NCBI GenBank assembly: GCA_001596135.1
Contig: CP014773.1
Location: 5,022,001-5,086,000, forward strand
DNA: 64,000 nucleotides
Reading direction: 5' to 3'
From: Mucilaginibacter sp. PAMC 26640
Lineage (GTDB): Bacteria > Bacteroidota > Bacteroidia > Sphingobacteriales > Sphingobacteriaceae
Position 1 is the stretch's first letter; every line of letters begins with the position of its first letter. Made by a program: the position numbers and the translations under genes. Below the pieces are notes generated by a model. The model searched no databases and was not told the DNA's origin. It saw nothing but the letters and a program-made list of their open reading frames with translations. Positions 1-8,348 of this stretch are shown here, piece after piece.

Positions 1-999
1 CCGAAGGGTGCTTTGATCCAGCTGCCATTGAACGCCACTGCGCTCGATTTCGCCTTTGAGATCCACACCGATGTGGGTGCCAGCTGTATTGGTGCCAAGG
101 TAAATCATAAGCTGGTACCGCTGAGTTATAAACTGCAAAACGGCGACCAGGTGGAGATCATTACCTCCAGCAAGCAAAGCCCCAAAGAGGATTGGCTCAG
201 CTTTGTGGTTACCGCTAAGGCTAAAGCCAAGATCAAATCTGCCCTTAAAGAAGAAAAACGCAAAGTTGCCGAAGATGGTAAGGAGATTTTGGAGCGAAAA
301 CTTAAATCGCTTAAGATCACATACAACTCCGAAAATATCCAGAAGCTTAGTTACTTTTTTAAGCTGCCATCTACCCAGGAGGTTTTCTACAATGTAGCCA
401 AAGGGCTTATTGATATGAAGGACCTGAAGGAATACCAGGCCTCCGAAAAGATCATTGAAAATAAACCGCAGGATAAAATAGAGCATGAACAACTGCAAAG
501 CCTGGTTCGCAGCGTAAAAGCGAAGGACGGCGATGTGCTGCTTTTTGGTGAGGATCTGCAAAAAATAGATTACAAGCTGGCAAATTGCTGTAACCCCATC
601 CCCGGCGACGATGTATTTGGCTTTGTAACCGTAAGCGACGGCATCAAAATTCACCGCACCAACTGCCCTAATGCCGCCAAACTGATGGCTAATTATGGCT
701 ACCGGATCGTAAAAGCCAAATGGACCAAACAGCTGGAGCTGGCCTTCTTAACGGGCTTACGTATCCGCGGTATTGATGAAGTAGGTTTAATTAATAAACT
801 CACTACGGTGATCTCAACGGATTTCAAGGTAAATATCCGGTCGATAACGGTTGACAGTGATAACGGGATCTTTGAAGGATCGATCATGATCTACGTAAAT
901 GATACCGAGCACTTGGACAAACTGATCAAAAACATCCTGCAGATAAAAGGTATCACTTCGGTGCTGAGATTTGATTCTGTGATTGAGAAAGCATCGTAA
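1..999 (+). CDS. RelA/SpoT-family (p)ppGpp synthetase/hydrolase, C-terminal part (5' end cut by the window)
   Basis: The reading frame is open from base 1 (it reads Pro-Lys-Gly-Ala before the first possible start), so the gene begins outside the window and only about 332 C-terminal residues are present. The fragment starts inside a TGS domain (LPLNATALDFAFEIHTDVGA, then a GDQVEIITS end). A helical stretch follows, then the conserved zinc-finger-like RIS region with the Cys-Cys pair of ANCCNPIPGD and the HRTNCPNA motif, and finally an ACT domain over the last 80 residues. In long RSH proteins these regulatory domains sense ribosome and amino-acid state and control the N-terminal hydrolase and synthetase domains, which lie upstream and cannot be judged here. 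Whether the full protein is Rel- or SpoT-like is therefore open. Confidence 0.93.
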   Translation, partial: PKGALIQLPLNATALDFAFEIHTDVGASCIGAKVNHKLVPLSYKLQNGDQVEIITSSKQSPKEDWLSFVVTAKAKAKIKSALKEEKRKVAEDGKEILERKLKSLKITYNSENIQKLSYFFKLPSTQEVFYNVAKGLIDMKDLKEYQASEKIIENKPQDKIEHEQLQSLVRSVKAKDGDVLLFGEDLQKIDYKLANCCNPIPGDDVFGFVTVSDGIKIHRTNCPNAAKLMANYGYRIVKAKWTKQLELAFLTGLRIRGIDEVGLINKLTTVISTDFKVNIRSITVDSDNGIFEGSIMIYVNDTEHLDKLIKNILQIKGITSVLRFDSVIEKAS

Positions 1000-1214
1000 T
1001 TAGACATAAGACGACAAGAATCAAGAGAGAAGAAAGAAGAGATTAACAGTTAAAAATTAAAAAAATTAAGAGATCCAATTTATCCCCTGATTTGCGGGGC
1101 CTTAATATAAGTTCTTCAACATTGATGCGTAATTTCTTCTATCTTACATCTTGACTTCTTGAATCTTGACCCATTACATGCTATTTCTTATTTTTTTCTT
1201 GACACCGAAAACCA
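1000..1214. repeat. Degenerate purine/pyrimidine-rich inverted repeat between rsh and fur
   Basis: The gap has no convincing gene. Its left part (about 1013-1041) is purine-rich with GACAAGAATCAAGAGAGAAG. Its right part (about 1134-1170) is pyrimidine-rich with CTTGACTTCTTGAATCTTGAC, which is roughly the reverse complement of the left part. Between them, a CCCC/GGGG hairpin (ATCCCCTGATTTGCGGGGCC) lies near 1081-1100. From memory, strings of this kind (AAGAATCAAGA) are common intergenic filler in Sphingobacteriaceae. I could not count copies elsewhere. Confidence 0.4.
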
Positions 1215-1222
1215 TACCTTTG
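1215..1222 (+). promoter_or_regulatory. Candidate -7 box of fur
   Basis: TACCTTTG matches the Bacteroidota -7 consensus TAnnTTTG and lies 18 bases before the fur start codon. A TTG occurs at 1199-1201, but the 13-base spacing is shorter than the usual 18-20, so no -33 box is assigned. Confidence 0.5.
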
Positions 1223-1240
1223 AAGGGTTAATTTAACATT

Positions 1241-1711
1241 ATGCCTGTACAGGAAACCATTGCGTTGGTAAAAAAGATTTTTGAGGCTTACCTCGAAAAT
1301 AAAAGCCTCAGGAAAACACCCGAGCGTTTTGCCATCCTTGAGGAGATCTACTCCCGGAGCGACCATTTTGATGTGGAGAGTTTATACATCCACATGAAAA
1401 ATAAAAAGTACCGCGTTAGTCGCGCTACCGTATACAACACACTCGAACTTTTGGTATCCTGTGACCTCGTGACCAAGCATCAGTTTGGCAAAAACATGGC
1501 CCAGTTTGAGAAATCGTATGGCTATAAGCAGCACGATCACATTATCTGCATTGACTGCGGTAAAGTAGTTGAATTTTGTGACCCGCGTATTCAGCAGATC
1601 CAGAGCATGATGGGCGATATTCTGAAATTCGAGATTAAACACCACTCTTTAAACCTTTACGGTAATTGCACTAAGCTGCGCGAAGGTTTTTGCGACAGGA
1701 AAGTATCTTAA
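1241..1711 (+). CDS. fur: Fur-family metal-responsive transcriptional regulator
   Basis: This 156-residue protein has the Fur layout. An N-terminal winged-helix DNA-binding domain (residues about 10-85) includes the recognition-helix region RVSRATVYNTLELL. It is followed by the metal-binding hinge with HDH (98-100) and the CIDC pair (103-106), then a dimerisation domain with two more cysteines (143 and 151) that fit a structural zinc site. Fur proteins repress iron uptake or peroxide or zinc genes when metal is bound; which metal is used here cannot be told from sequence. The ATG at 1241 follows a candidate -7 box. The next gene starts six bases after the stop, so fur heads a transcription unit that runs through a toxin-antitoxin pair into purA. 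Confidence 0.92.
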   Translation: MPVQETIALVKKIFEAYLENKSLRKTPERFAILEEIYSRSDHFDVESLYIHMKNKKYRVSRATVYNTLELLVSCDLVTKHQFGKNMAQFEKSYGYKQHDHIICIDCGKVVEFCDPRIQQIQSMMGDILKFEIKHHSLNLYGNCTKLREGFCDRKVS

Positions 1712-1717
1712 AATCAA

Positions 1718-2011
1718 ATGAAAAAGCCGATCCTCAGCAAACAAGCATTCTGGGATGTTGATATGGAAAAGATCGACTACGAAAAAAATGCGCGATATGT
1801 TATGGAAAAGGTGATTAACAGAGGGTCTCTTGAAGATATTATCAGCATGAAGAAATTTTATGGCGATAAAAGGATAAGGAAGGAAATTATCAGTGCAAGC
1901 TGGCTTGGTGATAAAGAAATTTATTTTTGTTGCGCCATTTTTAATTTGAACCCTACGGATTTTCAATGTTACATAAAAAAACAGTTGAACCCGCAACTTT
2001 GGCTCTCTTAA
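1718..2011 (+). CDS. DUF6922-type putative antitoxin partner of AbiEii
   Basis: A 97-residue protein lacking a signal peptide, rich in charged residues, with SKQAFWDVDMEKIDYEKNAR near the start and CYIKKQLNPQLWLS at the end. From memory this is the small gene (DUF6922) that precedes AbiEii/AbiGii-type nucleotidyltransferase toxins in Bacteroidota. Its last 46 bases overlap the start of the toxin gene in another frame, which implies coupled translation and supports a two-gene module. An antitoxin role is inferred from the neighbour, not from a recognised catalytic motif. It sits six bases after fur. Confidence 0.72.
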   Translation: MKKPILSKQAFWDVDMEKIDYEKNARYVMEKVINRGSLEDIISMKKFYGDKRIRKEIISASWLGDKEIYFCCAIFNLNPTDFQCYIKKQLNPQLWLS

Positions 2012-2595
2012 AAGAGCTCATGATGTTGGACGAACTGAAGGAATTCAGATTGGTTGGCGGTACAGCATTATCTTTACTTTTAGGTCATCGGACCTCTATC
2101 GATTTAGACCTATTTTCTGACGTTCCCTTCAACAGGGATTTGATCATTGAAAGATTGAACGAAGATTATTCATCATTTCAATTCGAGGGTACAACAAGCA
2201 GTCGCCTATTCTTCACCTTTATTAACGGAGTAAAAGTTGATTTTGCTAACACTTTTGAAAAATTCGCTTATGATTACAAAGTGATTGATGGTATTAGGAT
2301 CGCTTCAACGGAAGAAATAATCGGTTTGAAACTAAATGCAATTGCCGGGAGGGGTGCGAAAAAAGTTTTTTGGGATGTACATGAATTACTGAATCAATTT
2401 TCTTTCGAACAAATGTTTTCCTACTACCATAAACGATATCCTAATAATTCTCTTGCTATGGTGGTAAAATCTCTTTCTTATTTTGTTAACGCTGATTCCG
2501 AGCCGGATCCCGATAGTTTTCATAATTTAGATTGGGGCACAATTAAGAAGGACCTTATAGAAAAATTAAACACATATATTCAAAATATCAATTAA
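1966..2595 (+). CDS. AbiEii/AbiGii-family nucleotidyltransferase toxin
   Basis: A 209-residue protein with the minimal-nucleotidyltransferase signature near the N terminus: FRLVGGTALSLLLGHR (Gly31-Gly32), then SIDLDLFSD with Asp46 and Asp48 as likely metal-binding residues. AbiEii proteins are the toxin half of type IV-like toxin-antitoxin systems with phage-abortive-infection activity in characterised cases; others are known to modify tRNA ends. The ATG at 1966 lies inside the preceding gene, giving a 46-base overlap, and the stop shares one base with the purA start (TAATG). Base composition is more AT-rich than in purA, which suggests acquisition by transfer. The start fits family members that begin a few residues before the LVGGTAL block. 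Confidence 0.88.
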   Translation: MLHKKTVEPATLALLKELMMLDELKEFRLVGGTALSLLLGHRTSIDLDLFSDVPFNRDLIIERLNEDYSSFQFEGTTSSRLFFTFINGVKVDFANTFEKFAYDYKVIDGIRIASTEEIIGLKLNAIAGRGAKKVFWDVHELLNQFSFEQMFSYYHKRYPNNSLAMVVKSLSYFVNADSEPDPDSFHNLDWGTIKKDLIEKLNTYIQNIN

Positions 2596-3872
2596 TGGCT
2601 GTTGACGTATTATTAGGCCTCCAGTGGGGCGATGAAGGTAAAGGTAAAATTGTTGATGTACTGAGCGCAGGTTACGACCTGATTGCCCGTTTTCAGGGCG
2701 GACCAAATGCCGGTCACACTTTAGAGTTTGAAGGCAAAAAGTTTGTATTGAACACCATTCCTTCGGGGATCTTTTTTGATAACACCATGAACCTGATTGG
2801 TAATGGTGTGGTTATAGATCCGATCACACTGAAAAAAGAGATAGATAAGCTGAAAGATGCCGGTCATGATCTTTTGGCAAAAAAGAATTTGATGATCGCC
2901 AAAAAGGCGCACCTGATATTGCCTACGCACCAATTGCTTGATGCCGCTTCTGAAAAGAAAATGGGCGATGGTAAAATTGGTTCTACCTTAAAAGGTATCG
3001 GCCCAACCTATATGGATAAAACCGGCCGCAATGGTTTACGTATAGGCGATATTACCCTGCCCGATTTTAAAGAGCGCTACCAGAAACTGGTTGATAAGCA
3101 CACATCCATGCTGCAGGCGATGTACGGCGAAGTGGCTGACTTTAGCGAACGCGAAGATTTATTCTTCGAGGCCATTGAATTCATCAAGCAATTCCCGCTG
3201 GTTGATAGCGAGCATTTGGTGAACAACTATATTAAAGATGGTAAAAAGGTATTGGCTGAAGGTGCACAGGGCGCCATGCTGGATATCGATTTCGGTTCTT
3301 ACCCGTTTGTAACGTCATCAAATACTACTGCAGCCGGAGCTTGCACCGGTTTGGGTATTGCACCGAGCCAGATAGGCGATGTGATCGGTATTTTCAAAGC
3401 TTACTGTACCCGTGTAGGTGGCGGCCCCTTCCCTACCGAACTGAATGACGAAACCGGTGAAGAACTACGCCGCATTGGCCACGAATTTGGTGCAACAACC
3501 GGCAGGCCCCGCCGTACCGGTTGGATAGACCTGCCGGCTTTAAAATATGCCATCATGCTGAATGGCGTTACCCAACTGGTAATGACCAAGGCTGATGTAT
3601 TGAGCGGTTTCGATAAGATCTATGCCTGTACGCACTACAATTACCTGGGCGAGGAGATAGATTATATGCCTTATGATATTTGCTCTGTTGATGCACACCC
3701 GGTACTAAAAGAAATAGACGGCTGGAACGAAGACCTGACTGGTATTACCGAACTGAACGAAATCCCTGAAAGATTACAAAACTATATCGATTACCTGGAA
3801 GCTGAACTGAACGTGCCGATCAAGTGGTTATCTGTAGGCCCCGATAGAAAACAGACTTTAGTGCTACACTAA
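2595..3872 (+). CDS. purA: Adenylosuccinate synthase
   Basis: The 425-residue length is normal for PurA. The N terminus carries the GTP-binding loop GLQWGDEGKGKIVD and GGPNAGHTL. Further on are GSTLKGIGPTYMDKTGRNGLR (IMP binding), VLAEGAQGAMLDIDFGSYPFVTSSN and the C-terminal GPDRKQTL. It joins aspartate to IMP using GTP, the first step from IMP to AMP, in the cytosol. The ATG overlaps the AbiEii stop by one base, so translation is probably coupled to the upstream toxin gene. A strong hairpin terminator follows at 3944. Confidence 0.98.
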   Translation: MAVDVLLGLQWGDEGKGKIVDVLSAGYDLIARFQGGPNAGHTLEFEGKKFVLNTIPSGIFFDNTMNLIGNGVVIDPITLKKEIDKLKDAGHDLLAKKNLMIAKKAHLILPTHQLLDAASEKKMGDGKIGSTLKGIGPTYMDKTGRNGLRIGDITLPDFKERYQKLVDKHTSMLQAMYGEVADFSEREDLFFEAIEFIKQFPLVDSEHLVNNYIKDGKKVLAEGAQGAMLDIDFGSYPFVTSSNTTAAGACTGLGIAPSQIGDVIGIFKAYCTRVGGGPFPTELNDETGEELRRIGHEFGATTGRPRRTGWIDLPALKYAIMLNGVTQLVMTKADVLSGFDKIYACTHYNYLGEEIDYMPYDICSVDAHPVLKEIDGWNEDLTGITELNEIPERLQNYIDYLEAELNVPIKWLSVGPDRKQTLVLH

Positions 3873-3943
3873 TATCTTGACGATGAGGACGCCGACACAA
3901 AAACAACCTTGTTTTTAGTTTCATATCTAAAACAGGTAATATT

Positions 3944-3980
3944 AAAAGGCTCCTTTTAAAGGGGCCTTTTGCTTTTACTT
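3944..3980 (+). terminator. Rho-independent terminator after purA
   Basis: AAAAGGCTCC and GGGGCCTTTT (3944-3970) pair over ten positions with one G-U, closed by an AT-rich loop and followed by GCTTTTACTT. It separates the fur-purA unit from pabB. Confidence 0.8.
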
Positions 3981-3982
3981 GC

Positions 3983-3990
3983 TATTTTTG
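3983..3990 (+). promoter_or_regulatory. Candidate -7 box of pabB, almost touching the start codon
   Basis: TATTTTTG fits TAnnTTTG. Only four bases separate it from the GTG at 3995, so transcription would begin at or next to the start codon. No clear -33 element is at the usual distance. Confidence 0.5.
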
Positions 3991-3994
3991 CCAG

Positions 3995-5269
3995 GTGATA
4001 TTTCAGGTAAACAACGTGCAACTCTTCAAACAAAAAGCCCTTTCATGGGCCAATACCTTTGATACGGTTTGCTATCTAGACAGTAATAATTTTAACGACC
4101 CCTACAGCAAGTTTGATACACTGATAGCAATTGGCGTAAAAGAGGAAATAATTCTGTCCACGGGCGATGCTTTTCAGAAATTTGAAAATTTCCGTAAAAA
4201 AACGCCCGGATTTGTGACCGGGTTTTTTGGGTATGATCTGAAGAACGAAATAGAACAGCTCTCTTCTCAAAACGACGATGGACTGGATTTCCCGGATCTC
4301 TATTTCTTCGCGCCTAAAACCTTCATCACGCTTAAGGGAACCAAAGCCGAAATCACCGGCGATGATCCGGTGGATATTTTCAGCACGATAGAGAGGATAG
4401 ATCTCCTCACAATCAAAAGTTCGCCTAATGTAAAGCTACAATCGCGCTTTAGTAAAGTTGAATATATCGCTGCGGTTGAAAAGATTAAAGAACATATTGT
4501 ACGCGGTGATATCTACGTAACCAATTTTTGCCAGGAGTATTACGCGGATGATGCAACAATTGATCCTTTAGCTATCTTCAACCAACTTAATGATTTGTCA
4601 CCCAACCCCTTCGCCACCTATTTTAAATGGCAAGGTAACTACATCATTTGTGCTTCGCCCGAGCGCTTTTTGGCCAAACGCGGCACTAAACTGATCTCGC
4701 AACCTATTAAAGGTACCGCAAAGCGGGATCCCGACGAAGCAGTTGACAAAACCATCATTGAAGAATTGCGCAGCCATCCAAAGGAGTTACAGGAAAACGT
4801 AATGATCGTAGATCTAGTACGGAATGATCTTACGCACTCTGCCAAGCCCGGCACCGTTAAAACCGAAGAACTTTTTGGCATACATAGCTTCAAACAGGTT
4901 CACCAGATGATCTCAACCGTAGTTTGTGACCTCAGGGATGATGTAAGCGCTGCACGGGCCGTGAGAAACACTTTCCCTATGGGGAGCATGACAGGCGCCC
5001 CCAAGGTAAGTGCTATGCGGTTGATGGAGGAATACGAGCGCAGCAAGCGTGGTGTATACTCCGGGGCTATAGGTTACTTCGGCCCGGATGATGATTTTGA
5101 TTTCAATGTGGTGATCCGTACGCTGCTATATAACTCAAATAATAAATATTTATCCTTTCACGTAGGCAGCGCTATCACCTATCACGCCAATGCCGAACAG
5201 GAGTACGACGAATGTTTACTGAAAGCCAAAGCAATTTTGCAAGTATTGGGTGTAAGTAACAAAAGATAA
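3995..5269 (+). CDS. pabB: Aminodeoxychorismate synthase component I (chorismate-binding)
   Basis: A 424-residue chorismate-utilising enzyme. The C-terminal catalytic domain shows GDIYVTNFCQE (171-181), PIKGT (237-241), ENVMIVDLVRNDL and GSMTGAPKVSAM (about 333). The lysine in PIKGT is the residue that marks PabB-type enzymes (anthranilate synthases have PIAGT), so it should make 4-amino-4-deoxychorismate for folate. The amidotransferase partner PabA is not in the window. The start is a GTG; a candidate -7 box lies just four bases upstream, so either the mRNA is leaderless or the start is slightly different. It stands alone between the purA terminator and a toxin-antitoxin pair. Confidence 0.88.
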   Translation: MIFQVNNVQLFKQKALSWANTFDTVCYLDSNNFNDPYSKFDTLIAIGVKEEIILSTGDAFQKFENFRKKTPGFVTGFFGYDLKNEIEQLSSQNDDGLDFPDLYFFAPKTFITLKGTKAEITGDDPVDIFSTIERIDLLTIKSSPNVKLQSRFSKVEYIAAVEKIKEHIVRGDIYVTNFCQEYYADDATIDPLAIFNQLNDLSPNPFATYFKWQGNYIICASPERFLAKRGTKLISQPIKGTAKRDPDEAVDKTIIEELRSHPKELQENVMIVDLVRNDLTHSAKPGTVKTEELFGIHSFKQVHQMISTVVCDLRDDVSAARAVRNTFPMGSMTGAPKVSAMRLMEEYERSKRGVYSGAIGYFGPDDDFDFNVVIRTLLYNSNNKYLSFHVGSAITYHANAEQEYDECLLKAKAILQVLGVSNKR

Positions 5270-5317
5270 CCTCGCAACGTTATAATATTGTATTTTTACA
5301 CATACAAATCCCAGATT

Positions 5318-5557
5318 ATGGCGATACAATATGTTTCAGATGATGCCGGAAATAAGACCGCAGTATTGATTCCAATTGACGAATGGAACAATCTTACATC
5401 TAAACACGAGGACATTCAACTTCTTGTGCAAGATCCAGCTCAACCAAAATCAAAAAGAAAACCCTCTGAATTTGTTGGAACGCTTGATAAAGAAACAGGG
5501 CGACAAATGATTTTGGATATTGAAAAAGATCGTGAAGAATGGGAAAGACGTTTTTAA
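5318..5557 (+). CDS. Putative antitoxin of a PIN-domain toxin
   Basis: A 79-residue protein. The N terminus, MAIQYVSDDAGNKTAVLIPI, resembles the short beta-rich DNA-binding start of Phd/RelB-like antitoxins found before PIN toxins in Bacteroidota. The C-terminal half is charged and probably disordered until bound to the toxin (KRKPSEFVG, then KDREEWERRF). I chose the ATG at 5318; an in-frame TTG at 5288 would add ten unconvincing residues. The stop overlaps the toxin start by 19 bases, the usual coupled arrangement. Such antitoxins normally repress their own operon. Confidence 0.72.
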   Translation: MAIQYVSDDAGNKTAVLIPIDEWNNLTSKHEDIQLLVQDPAQPKSKRKPSEFVGTLDKETGRQMILDIEKDREEWERRF

Positions 5558-5922
5558 TCGACACTAACGTCATTTTAGAATTCACCTCTGGACTTTTGCC
5601 TCCTAACGTAAACGCCTTACTTGAAGATATTCTTGACCAAAGTGGCTTTTACATTTCGATAATTAATCGGATTGAAGTTCTTGGACATCCTTCAGCCACT
5701 CAAACTTTAGCGGATTTTTTAGACACAGCTATTACGTATCATTTAACAAATGATGTAATCGAGCAGACCATCAATATAAGAAAAGTTAAAAAAATAAAAT
5801 TACCTGATGCAGTTATTGCTGCAACAGCAATGTTTCATGGGCATTCTCTGATTACTCGCAACATTAAAGATTTTATCAGTATCGGTAACCTTGAAGTTAT
5901 CGATCCTTATAATTTATCATAA
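5539..5922 (+). CDS. PIN-domain ribonuclease toxin (VapC-like)
   Basis: A 127-residue PIN domain with the acidic residues in order: Asp8 in FLIDTNVILEF, Glu46 in IINRIEVLGH, Asp90 in LPDAVIAATA and Asp111 in LITRNIKDF. These coordinate metal for endoribonuclease cleavage; VapC toxins usually cut tRNA or rRNA, but the target here is unknown. It overlaps the antitoxin by 19 bases. The pair sits alone between pabB and a convergent DUF2071 gene, and its AT-rich composition differs from its neighbours, consistent with horizontal gain. Confidence 0.88.
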   Translation: MGKTFLIDTNVILEFTSGLLPPNVNALLEDILDQSGFYISIINRIEVLGHPSATQTLADFLDTAITYHLTNDVIEQTINIRKVKKIKLPDAVIAATAMFHGHSLITRNIKDFISIGNLEVIDPYNLS

Positions 5923-5936
5923 CTGCAATCTGCCAC

Positions 5937-6671
5937 CTACTTCTCCACCACCAACTTATCCCCGATCCTCACCGAAACATCTGATCCATTGGCAAAAAAA
6001 GCCGAATAGGGTTCTACATTGAGAAAAGGTACAAACGCTTCTCCGTATAGTTTAGCGACATCTGCATCAAAAATATAGTCTTTAACTTCGGCAACCTGCC
6101 AGCGGATATGCTCTACCTGGTATTGCATTGTTTTATAATCGGTTAAGCGGTTGTAGCCCCAATAATGCTCAAAAATAAACTCCTCCTGACTACCTGCTGC
6201 TATCGTTACTAAACTATTTTCTACGGTTGCGCCTAGCTTGTTCCATTTGCCTTTAAATTTCCACTCGTATAAAAATTCGGTTTGGTCAGCCCCTTTCCTG
6301 GTAACCGAATGACGCATAGGCATGGCGCTGTAATGCTCTTTATAAAGCGTATTGGCGATGACTACAATAATGGGTTTGGGCACGATCTCGCTAACAAAAA
6401 CCGCTCCGCGCTTCCACTCCTTACCATCAAAATGACGTACGTAAAAACGCAGATTAACCTCTTCAAAATTTACGTGAAAGGGCCATTTAACGCCCAGTAC
6501 CTTAGTTTCCTGAAACATAAAACCTACCATGCTCACCAGCGCTTTTCCCTGCCAAAGATCAATTTCGGTAGCTGCCGGCAAGTAGGGCTTTAATATCTCC
6601 GGATCCACCTCGTAATTTAACATCACCAGGTTTTTCCATTGAGCGGTCAAGAAACGGGATTTGGATGACAT
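5937..6671 (-). CDS. DUF2071 (YqjF-family) protein
   Basis: A 244-residue protein matching the DUF2071/YqjF family from memory: N-terminal FLTAQWKNLVMLNYEVDPEIL, then the LVSMVGFMF and VNLRFYVRH segments typical of the family, and a C-terminal SAFFANGSDVSVRIG. The family resembles acetoacetate-decarboxylase-like folds; its function is not established. No signal peptide or membrane segment is seen. It is convergent with the PIN toxin, with only 14 bases between the stops. Confidence 0.82.
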   Translation of the reverse strand: MSSKSRFLTAQWKNLVMLNYEVDPEILKPYLPAATEIDLWQGKALVSMVGFMFQETKVLGVKWPFHVNFEEVNLRFYVRHFDGKEWKRGAVFVSEIVPKPIIVVIANTLYKEHYSAMPMRHSVTRKGADQTEFLYEWKFKGKWNKLGATVENSLVTIAAGSQEEFIFEHYWGYNRLTDYKTMQYQVEHIRWQVAEVKDYIFDADVAKLYGEAFVPFLNVEPYSAFFANGSDVSVRIGDKLVVEK

Positions 6672-6773
6672 AAGCGGTTACTTTCAATAATAGTTTACCA
6701 CAAATAACGCTAAGATCGAGCCATTTGCCTTAATAAAGATCATTTAAAATGTCAGCAAAAAGCAATAGAAAGG

Positions 6774-6809
6774 CGCAAAAAAAGGCCGCAAAAAAATTTC
6801 GGCGGCCTT
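6774..6809 (-). terminator. Rho-independent terminator after the M48 protease gene
   Basis: AAGGCCGC and GCGGCCTT (6782-6809) form a perfect 8-bp stem with a 12-base loop. Read on the minus strand the stem is followed by a run of seven T. Confidence 0.85.
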
Positions 6810-6841
6810 AAATATTCTGATGGATATAAAATGGTAAACGT

Positions 6842-7648
6842 TTATCTGGCTTTGTAATACTTCATAGCCTCCGGAATTAAATTCTGGATAGCGGCAATAC
6901 GTGTCGCATCCGCCGGGTGGGTGCTTAAAAACTCGGGGGGCGATCCGCCTTTGTTTTGTGCCGCCATCCGTTGCCAGAAAGTAACCGCCATATGCGGGTC
7001 ATAACCCGCCATCGCCATAAACGTCAAACCTAAACGGTCTGCTTCCGACTCCTGCGAGCGTGAATATTTTAATAAGGCCAACTGACCACCAACGCCATAC
7101 AACTGGCTGACGATAGCTTGCGTTGCCGCAGACTTGCTACCTGCGGCTGCACCAACAGCGGTACCACCTGCCTGCAATGCCAATTGCTGCGACATCCGTT
7201 CAGCAGAGTGGCGTGCAATGGCGTGCCCAATTTCGTGCCCCATTACAGTGGCCAGGCCAGCGTCGCTTTGCGCTACGGGTAGTAAGCCACTGTAAACAGC
7301 AACTTTACCACCAGGCATGCACCAGGCGTTTATTTCGGGGCTTTGGATGAGATTAAACTCCCATGCAAAACTATACTGGTTGGCATAACCGTTTGCGTTT
7401 AAATATTGTTCTATCGCTACGGCCAGCTGGTTACCAATTCGTTTTACACGTTGGGCATCGGTGCCAGAAGCAATAACTTTTGTCTTAGGGTCTGTCAATA
7501 GGGTACGATAACTGGCGGCAGCAGCAGGATTGATCTGATCATCACTAACTAAAGATAGCTGAGAGCGGCCGGTTAGCGGCACAGTAGAGCAGGCGTACAG
7601 GAAAATTGCCGCAAGTGCGGCAAACAGCAAGGGTTTGAATGTCTTCAT
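6842..7648 (-). CDS. M48-family zinc metallopeptidase, lipoprotein
   Basis: The 268-residue protein begins with a lipoprotein signal ending FLYAC (Cys20), so it should be anchored in the envelope. The zinc site is HEIGH (His138, Glu139, His142) with the third ligand in SQESEADRLG (about Glu202). This layout matches small M48B proteases such as LoiP and YcaL of E. coli, which take part in outer-membrane protein quality control. The conserved Ala-rich segment between the HEIGH helix and ESEAD is present. plsY lies four bases upstream, so the two are probably one transcript ending at the hairpin near 6800. Confidence 0.9.
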   Translation of the reverse strand: MKTFKPLLFAALAAIFLYACSTVPLTGRSQLSLVSDDQINPAAAASYRTLLTDPKTKVIASGTDAQRVKRIGNQLAVAIEQYLNANGYANQYSFAWEFNLIQSPEINAWCMPGGKVAVYSGLLPVAQSDAGLATVMGHEIGHAIARHSAERMSQQLALQAGGTAVGAAAGSKSAATQAIVSQLYGVGGQLALLKYSRSQESEADRLGLTFMAMAGYDPHMAVTFWQRMAAQNKGGSPPEFLSTHPADATRIAAIQNLIPEAMKYYKAR

Positions 7649-7652
7649 GGTT

Positions 7653-8300
7653 TCAGGCGGTTTTTTTCTTAAATAAGTTAACTTTCGACTCCTTACCTTT
7701 TAACAAACGTTCGATATTTTTTTGATGTGTAACCAAAATGAGCAAAAATATGCACATACCATAAATTACGACCGATTTAATAGACACCGGGAAAATGAAT
7801 GTTACACCGATGGGATAAGTAAAACCAGCCATAATAGAGGCCAAAGACACATATTGCGTCAGCAGTAACACAACTAAAAACACCAAAACGCAAAGTAAGG
7901 ATGCCTGAAGGTTTATAGCCAATATCATTCCAAAAAGTGTGGCAACGCCTTTTCCACCCCTGAAGCCGGCAAATACCGGGAACAAATGGCCCATTACGGC
8001 AGCAACCCCCAGGGCAAGTGAATAGTTAGTGAAGGCAACAGAATGATAAGCACCTGTAGTAGAAACGCCGATGATGTAAGCAAGGTTGGTAGCGGTCCAC
8101 CCTTTTAAAATATCGAGCAGCATAACAGGAATGCCTGCCTTTTTGCCTAAAACCCTGAACGTGTTGGTTGCACCGGCGTTGCCGCTGCCATATTCACGTA
8201 CATCAATATCGTAAAAGGCCTGGCCAATCCATACAGCCGTAGGTATAGACCCGAAACAGTAAGCAAGAATAAGCGCTAAAATAGAAGAGATCGATAGCAT
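7653..8300 (-). CDS. plsY: Glycerol-3-phosphate acyltransferase PlsY
   Basis: A 215-residue multi-spanning membrane protein with the three PlsY motifs: GSIPTAVWIG, GSGNAGATNTFRVLGK and GFRGGKGVAT. It moves an acyl chain from acyl phosphate (made by PlsX) to glycerol 3-phosphate, the first committed step of phospholipid synthesis, in the inner membrane. It is followed four bases later by the M48 protease gene and lies 48 bases after nadC on the same strand. Confidence 0.96.
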   Translation of the reverse strand: MLSISSILALILAYCFGSIPTAVWIGQAFYDIDVREYGSGNAGATNTFRVLGKKAGIPVMLLDILKGWTATNLAYIIGVSTTGAYHSVAFTNYSLALGVAAVMGHLFPVFAGFRGGKGVATLFGMILAINLQASLLCVLVFLVVLLLTQYVSLASIMAGFTYPIGVTFIFPVSIKSVVIYGMCIFLLILVTHQKNIERLLKGKESKVNLFKKKTA

Positions 8301-8348
8301 CTGCGTGCAATAATATTAAATTGATGTTATATACCGCAATATATTCAT

